Source: Spirometra erinaceieuropaei (lineage: Eukaryota > Platyhelminthes > Cestoda > Diphyllobothriidea > Diphyllobothriidae). Taken from it: a stretch of DNA of 64,000 bases. Both the position numbers and the translations under genes were made by a program. Below, in pieces: positions 59,300 to 64,000 of this stretch. A model generated the notes under the pieces. It worked only from the letters and a program-made list of their open reading frames with translations, did not search any database and was not told the DNA's origin. The DNA is taken from assembly GCA_902702965.1 (NCBI GenBank), contig CACRXP010000046.1, forward strand, positions 1,228,249 to 1,292,248, written 5' to 3'. The stretch's first letter is position 1, and each line of letters opens with the position of its first letter.

Positions 59300-60872
59300 A
59301 GGCTTCCCGAGACATCATCAGCTTACTACGCGCGTTTTGTTATGTCATTTCACTACATCTCTTACTGGGGAAAAAAACTGTCAATCCTTAACTCTTCCCT
59401 GAAAGCCATGGCTATTGTTCCAAATCATTGACAACTACACGTCCTGTCGATGGAAAACGGGTAGAATACACTGTTTCAAGGATATAGGGGGGTAGCGAAA
59501 TATTAGGTTAGATCGCAATTGGTAGCCAGGAATGGGAAGCGGGCGGCAACCTAGCCCTAATCCTAACCGTAACCCTAACCCTAACCTCAACATTAAACGT
59601 TAACCGTTAACCCTAGTGGAAAACCTAACCTTAACCCTAACCGAGATCGTAAACGTAACTGTAGCCTTTAGGCATAGGCGTAAATGAAAAACCTAAGCGT
59701 AATACTGAAACCTAATCGTACGCTCAAACTCTAACCGTAACGCGAAAACCTAAGCCTAAATGCACAACCCTAACCCGAAAATCCGAAACTGTTAACCGTT
59801 ACCCTAATCCTAAACTCAACCGTAAAAAGGAAGCCAAATGGGTCACATGAGATTATGGAGCCCCACAAAATAGCCCCGCTAAACAAACCCCCCAGCCACC
59901 TGTAATGCGGAGCCTGGCTACCAACTGCGATCTAGCAAAAAAATAATTTGTGAAAAACCTACCTCGTGCAAGGCAACGGACAAATATTTTTTCCCCATTA
60001 TGTGGCGGTTATGAGTCTCAACTGGTTGGTCTTAAACCGCACACGCATGAGATTTTGCCTAAGCCAGGGCACGGGGCAGAGCGTGCTGTCTGAACTTAAA
60101 GACGATGGATTGAAGGAAACTTCTGTAAGCTAACTCCTGGTCTTTAAGATGTGTGACTGGATGCCACCACTTGAAATAAGGTCAAGTTATCTATGGTCTG
60201 AAGTTTTGCATGCAAGTACTTTATGCTGATAGTTGGGTTATGAGTCGCCAGTCATGACCGTGCACCTTTCATACGTGGCTTCTAAACGATGGCAATGATA
60301 GATTTTGCTTGAAATGAAGACTAACTCACACCTTCTCAAGGCTACAGTCGTAGACAGCGGACGCGCAAAGGGACGGCCTTTTCATATTTGCATTAATGAT
60401 CAACCATGGCGAAGTGTACTTCGTCAACCTCTAAAGGTTTTACGTCAGTGGAATTGGATCACCTACTTAACTAATCAGCAGAACGGGGGTTCATGAGATC
60501 ACATAAAGGAAGACAAAGTAATCCTTGCACTGTCGTGGTCCGTGTGGAATTGATGTGAATACTTCAATAGCACATGATCGGTATTCTAGTGTGTTAAAAA
60601 GAGCGTCCTGTCCATTTCATCAGATTTGTCGCGAATGCTTCATGGCTGAAACTTATGCTTTGTACAAATAATTGCAAATGCTTGGAAAATCATGTTTATG
60701 CTGAATATATAGTCAAAATATCCTCATCCTGAAAGCTGCTGGATTTGGTGATGTTTTGCGACGTTCTGTTAGTAAACCAGCGTTAGTGTCCGTCTGAGAT
60801 TTGTAAGAGGAATTACGCTAAATAAGCACACGGCACTATAGGCCAACAACAGTTTATCTAGCATATGCAAGC
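59300..60872 (+). repeat. Repeat family D, copy 1 (contains the telomere-like insert)
   Basis: It aligns in direct orientation with 61840-62950: 'gacatcatcagcttactac' against 'gacatcggcagcttactat', 'tattttttccccattatgtgg', 'gtctgaacttaaagacg', 'cggccttttcat' and 'cactataggccaacaa'. It is interrupted by the 59509-59934 element and ends where foldback F5 begins. It has no recognisable protein. Confidence 0.75.
59509..59934. mobile_element. MITE-like element with 22-bp TIRs and telomere-like core
   Basis: The left terminus (59509-59530, starting tagatcgcaattggtag) is the reverse complement of the right terminus (59913-59934) with one mismatch. The core (about 59552-59830) is degenerate CCTAAC/CCGTAA/CCCTAA hexamers. 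The direct repeat copy at 61840-62950 lacks these ~426 bp at the matching place, giving an empty-site comparison. TA at both outer ends would fit a TA target duplication. Confidence 0.75.
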
Positions 60873-61613
60873 TACAGTAGATGTGCTAACTCATGGAATG
60901 TCAACCGAAAATTTCGAAATGCGTTCTCGTTTCGAAAAGATAAATTAAGCAGTGTTGTAAAACTAATCATGATACAGCATAAATCTATAATGTTCCAGTT
61001 ACCACAGGTTGTCGGCTTTCGAAAGTACTTATTTTTGGTTGCGTGCATGATCTATACTCTGCAAAAAATGACTACTTATGTAGTATGTAATTTTCTCATT
61101 GATTTTCGATGCCCTTGAAAATACAATGATATTTCATGAAAAAAAAGCATAAACATGTTCATTCTTCTACTCATTCGGTAGAAAATCACGTCTTCTTTCA
61201 ATTTCATAATTTCATAATTCGACTTTAAAAAACTTTTCTAATTCCCGAGTAATTTTGAACCCCACCTGCTGTTACACTTGCTTTCAGGGTTTCAAAACTA
61301 CAAGCTGTATATTTTCCGTGTACGGAAAACCATGCATTTCTCTACGGTGTTAAGAGGAGACTATATGATGTTCATAAAATTAAGTAGTGGATTTGAGCAA
61401 TATTGTTAACGTTTCAAGCCACATTCGTAAATACAGATACATGACGTTTCATGAACGGCCATTGAACGGTTCTAAAAATCTCACAATGAGAAACTTTTTT
61501 TCAAACCGAATTATACTCTTTATTTGAGTATGAAATTGGAAGACTATAGGATTTTCTACCGAATAAGTAAAAGAATGAATATTTTTATGCATGTTTTCCA
61601 TGAAATATAATTG
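60873..61613 (+). mobile_element. Foldback element F5, right arm missing
   Basis: It matches F3 from its first base (TACAGTAGATGTGCTAACTC) through the centre and into the start of the right arm ('catgttttccatgaaatataattg'), then stops at 61613. The sequence after it is unrelated to F3, so about 310 bp of right arm are missing. Confidence 0.8.
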
Positions 61614-61839
61614 GCTGAACTTAAAGAAGATAGCCCGATGAACTACCTCTTTCTCCTTTTGTCTCTGAAAGTAATCCGTCGAGGTAGTCGGCTAGCCGTT
61701 GTCGACGCTGTCAAACATTTGACGAAAGGCCGAGGCAACGAAAGGAAAAAAACTAGATTAGTGCAAGACTTACTATCTCAGTACTACACTAGTATTTCTG
61801 TTCAAATGTGTGAGTATAACTTGTGGGCGATTGTGAGTA
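61614..61839 (+). other. Unassigned open stretch
   Basis: A plus frame is open from the F5 break through family D copy 2 (to 62006), but the only in-frame start near its left end is TTG, and the frame crosses into repeat. I do not recognise a protein. Confidence 0.3.
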
Positions 61840-62950
61840 AACCACTATGTCCTAGACATCGGCAGCTTACTATGAGCGTTTCGTTAAGCCATTTCCCCTT
61901 CTCTCTTCGGATAAAGGCATTTTCACACTTTAACTCCCTACCGAAAGAAATGACTATTGTACCGAAACGTTTGCGATTACTAGTCCTGGCGATGGATAAG
62001 GGGTAGGAGACACCGTTGCAGGGAAATTTTGAGGTAGCGAATAATCAAGTTGGGCAAAATCCTATCACCTGCAAGGTTATTGCAAAATATTTTTTCCATT
62101 ATGTGGTGTTTATGAATCTCAACTGCTTAGTCTAAAACCACACATGCATGACCTTTGGTCCACTCGGGGCACGGGGCATAGCGTGTTGTCTGAACTTAAA
62201 GACGGTAGACAGATGGAAACTTCTGTAAACTAACTCTTAGTCTTTAAGAAGTCCGAGCGGTTGCCACCATTTTAAAATAAGGTCAAGTCATCTATGGTCT
62301 AGAGTTATAGATTTAGATACAGTAAGCTGACAGTTGGGTTTTGGGTCGCCAATTTGGACCCTGCATATTTCATACTCGGCGTCTAACCGACGGCTTGAAG
62401 TAAAGGCTAACTCACACTTTGTCAAGACGACAGTCAGGAAAGCGGACGCGCACAGGGCCGGCCTTTTCATGTTTGTATTTATGGTCAACCATGGCATAGT
62501 CTACTTCGTCAACTTTTGATGATTTTTCCTCAGTATAATTCGATCATTTCCAAATAAGTCAGCAGTGCGTGGGTTCATGAGAACACATGAGTGAAGACCA
62601 AGTAATACTTTGCATTTTTTTGTCTGTGTGGGATTAATATAGACACTTTAAGAGCACATGATCAGTCTTTCAGGATCTTCTTAACAGCGCTCTGTCCATT
62701 TTATCGGAATAACCGCCAACACTAGAAAACAAAAGCCTTTTTTTCGTGCATATATTCGCAACGGCTTGACAAATCATCTTAACGCTGAATATATGGTCAA
62801 AATAGCCTCATCCCGAGCGCGGGTGCATTTGAAGAACTTCTTCTAAGTTCTGTTAAGAACCGACTTGGTGTCCGTCTGCAATATGCAAGAGGAATCACGG
62901 TAAATTGGCGCACAGCACTATAGGCCAACAATAGCTAATGTCGTGTATAC
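61840..62950 (+). repeat. Repeat family D, copy 2
   Basis: Direct copy of 59300-60872 without the telomere-like insert. The match ends near 'cactataggccaacaatag'. Confidence 0.75.
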
Positions 62951-63472
62951 AAGTCAACTGAATTCTCAAGCTGTGTGAAAACAACTCGTAACATAATTCT
63001 CGTAAAAGCGTCAATACTACATTATCAGGTCCGAAAACCAGATCATGTTCGTCACTCAAACCATATTAAAATGCGTGCGGGCATTTTAGTTAAATAGATC
63101 GAAAAACTCACAAGCCAGGCCCAGTAAACCAAGCAAAACATGTTACTCAATGTGCATGCCTTTTAGCTAGACGGAAAGTAAAGAAGGTATATGCAGTTAA
63201 AGAACGTAAGCTATTTAATCGCACATGGCTTGGAAAAAGCCGAATTCGCCACAAAACACTAAAACGCGTGTAAACTTAATGCAAGTCAATGTAAGAATAA
63301 GCATATAAAACAGCGCAGGCATAACGTCGTCAAAAACAGCCATTTCATGTGTATAAGATAAATATTCTACAAACAATAGTGTCATCTTTGGCACGACGCA
63401 GTCGACAGTTTTATCTTGAGGAAATTTCCCAGAAATGCTGTACACGAATTTGAGTCAGTTTTTCGTCTTCAG
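62951..63472. other. Unassigned AT-rich region
   Basis: No feature other than the sequence leading into the candidate exon. Confidence 0.35.
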
Positions 63473-63590
63473 ATTGTTCGAGACGTGTTGATCCAGCTGA
63501 ATGAAGGAAGTCGCCTGCCGGCAGTTGGACTGAGAAAAGAAAAATTAGAAAAATACCGCAATATTTTTCCTGGTGTGTATGGGAGTGCCT
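63473..63590 (+). CDS. Candidate internal exon of an unknown cellular gene
   Basis: A 118-nt stretch bounded by a strong acceptor (pyrimidine-rich 'gtttttcgtcttcag', AG at 63471-63472) and a consensus-like donor (gtaagg at 63591). It reads IVRDVLIQLNEGSRLPAVGL then RKEKLEKYRNIFPGVYGSA, starting in phase 0 and ending after one base of a codon. Composition is typical of a soluble cellular protein, not of a LINE. The frame is open beyond both sites. No partner exon or family is recognised. Confidence 0.35.
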
Positions 63591-64000
63591 GTAAGGGCTC
63601 TACACTGCATTTCAAGCTATTACTACACGCGCAGACCATGTAGACCGGTCGCATGTACGTAATTCTTGATTGTTACCCAAAAAGGGTGTTAGACTTATAA
63701 AATACGTTGGCCAGCGAACGCAGGTTTGAGGTTCCGACGCGGAAAAATTGGTTTATGTAGGAATGGTTTACGATGGAAAATAAGTTTAAACTGATATCTT
63801 GGCCTACTTTGGCTTTGTCGGAAATCCTTTCATAATCTACAAAAAACTTAAAAGCCTCATCGCGTACACTTCAACTTCCGTGCACTTAAAGAATTTTTCC
63901 CAAGTTAAACAAATCCTTGCATGTAGGGCGTGGTCGTATATTCTTGCGGTGTCTGGGTCCGTTCTCTGTGCTATAGCTCAGTGATACTGGGTTGGTTCAC
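63591..64000. other. Unassigned right edge
   Basis: No supported feature. 'gctatagctcagtgatactgg' at the very end resembles a tRNA D-arm but is cut by the window. Confidence 0.3.

Noticed and set aside
59552..59830. Chromosome end or fusion scar
   Set aside because: The telomere-like tract is degenerate and lies inside a TIR-bounded insert with an empty-site copy nearby, so an element is the better explanation.
61611..62006. 131-codon plus frame
   Set aside because: Its only start near the left end is TTG inside a foldback arm, and it runs into repeat D, whose other copy does not keep the frame.
1..64000. CRISPR arrays, bacterial operons, ribosome binding sites
   Set aside because: Nothing of the kind is visible; gene density and element types are eukaryotic.

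Overview
The window looks like nuclear DNA of a eukaryote with a repeat-rich genome, most likely a flatworm and probably a tapeworm of the Spirometra/Diphyllobothrium type. That placement is inference: it rests on the mix of CR1-like LINEs, Penelope-like elements with GIY-YIG endonucleases, degenerate (CCTAAC)n tracts of the metazoan telomere type, and a LINE-type C2H2 zinc-finger tail that I recall from diphyllobothriid transposon proteins. I find no complete cellular gene, no rRNA and no CRISPR. Almost everything that can be read as protein is reverse-transcriptase or endonuclease debris with frameshifts and stops.

Layout. 1-20 kb: four copies of an unclassified repeat (family A); a minus-strand CR1-like LINE (2.28-5.24 kb) fused in frame to a Penelope-like GIY-YIG tail (1.43-2.29 kb); a rearranged minus-strand LINE (6.36-8.15 kb); two tandem MITE-like units with telomere-like cores (10.40-11.15 kb); two Penelope RT fragments (13.6-14.3 and 15.0-15.45 kb); and two minus-strand LINEs back to back (16.0-18.7 and 18.8-19.98 kb). 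20-28.6 kb: a nest in which one plus-strand LINE (E1) has been split first by a truncated minus-strand relative (E2, with three 163-bp tandem units in its 3' region) and again by a plus-strand relative (E3, interrupted by a 179-N assembly gap). 28.6-31.5 kb: little recognisable. 31.5-35.97 kb: a nearly full-length but dead CR1-like LINE (E6) with a duplicated ORF1/endonuclease junction that suggests a chimera of two subfamilies.

36-64 kb: a family of about 1-kb foldback elements with TIRs of roughly 350 bp (36.1, 45.4 and 46.9 kb; partial at 57.5 and 60.9 kb); a zinc-finger LINE tail at 41 kb with its 3' repeat in two direct copies; a plus-strand Penelope GIY-YIG fragment at 52.1 kb; tRNA-like elements at 52.9 and 58.8-59.2 kb; another dead RT at 57.8-58.7 kb; and two direct copies of a 1-kb repeat (59.3-60.87 and 61.84-62.95 kb), only one of which carries a 426-bp TIR-bounded insert made of telomere-like repeats.

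The elements do not form a pathway; what they show is a history of insertion, truncation, template switching and nesting. The best candidate for cellular coding sequence is a short exon-like stretch at 63473-63590 with good splice-site sequences on both sides. A weaker one lies at 29065-29214. The most unusual signals are the telomere-like cores packed inside TIR elements, the chimeric LINEs and the foldback family.
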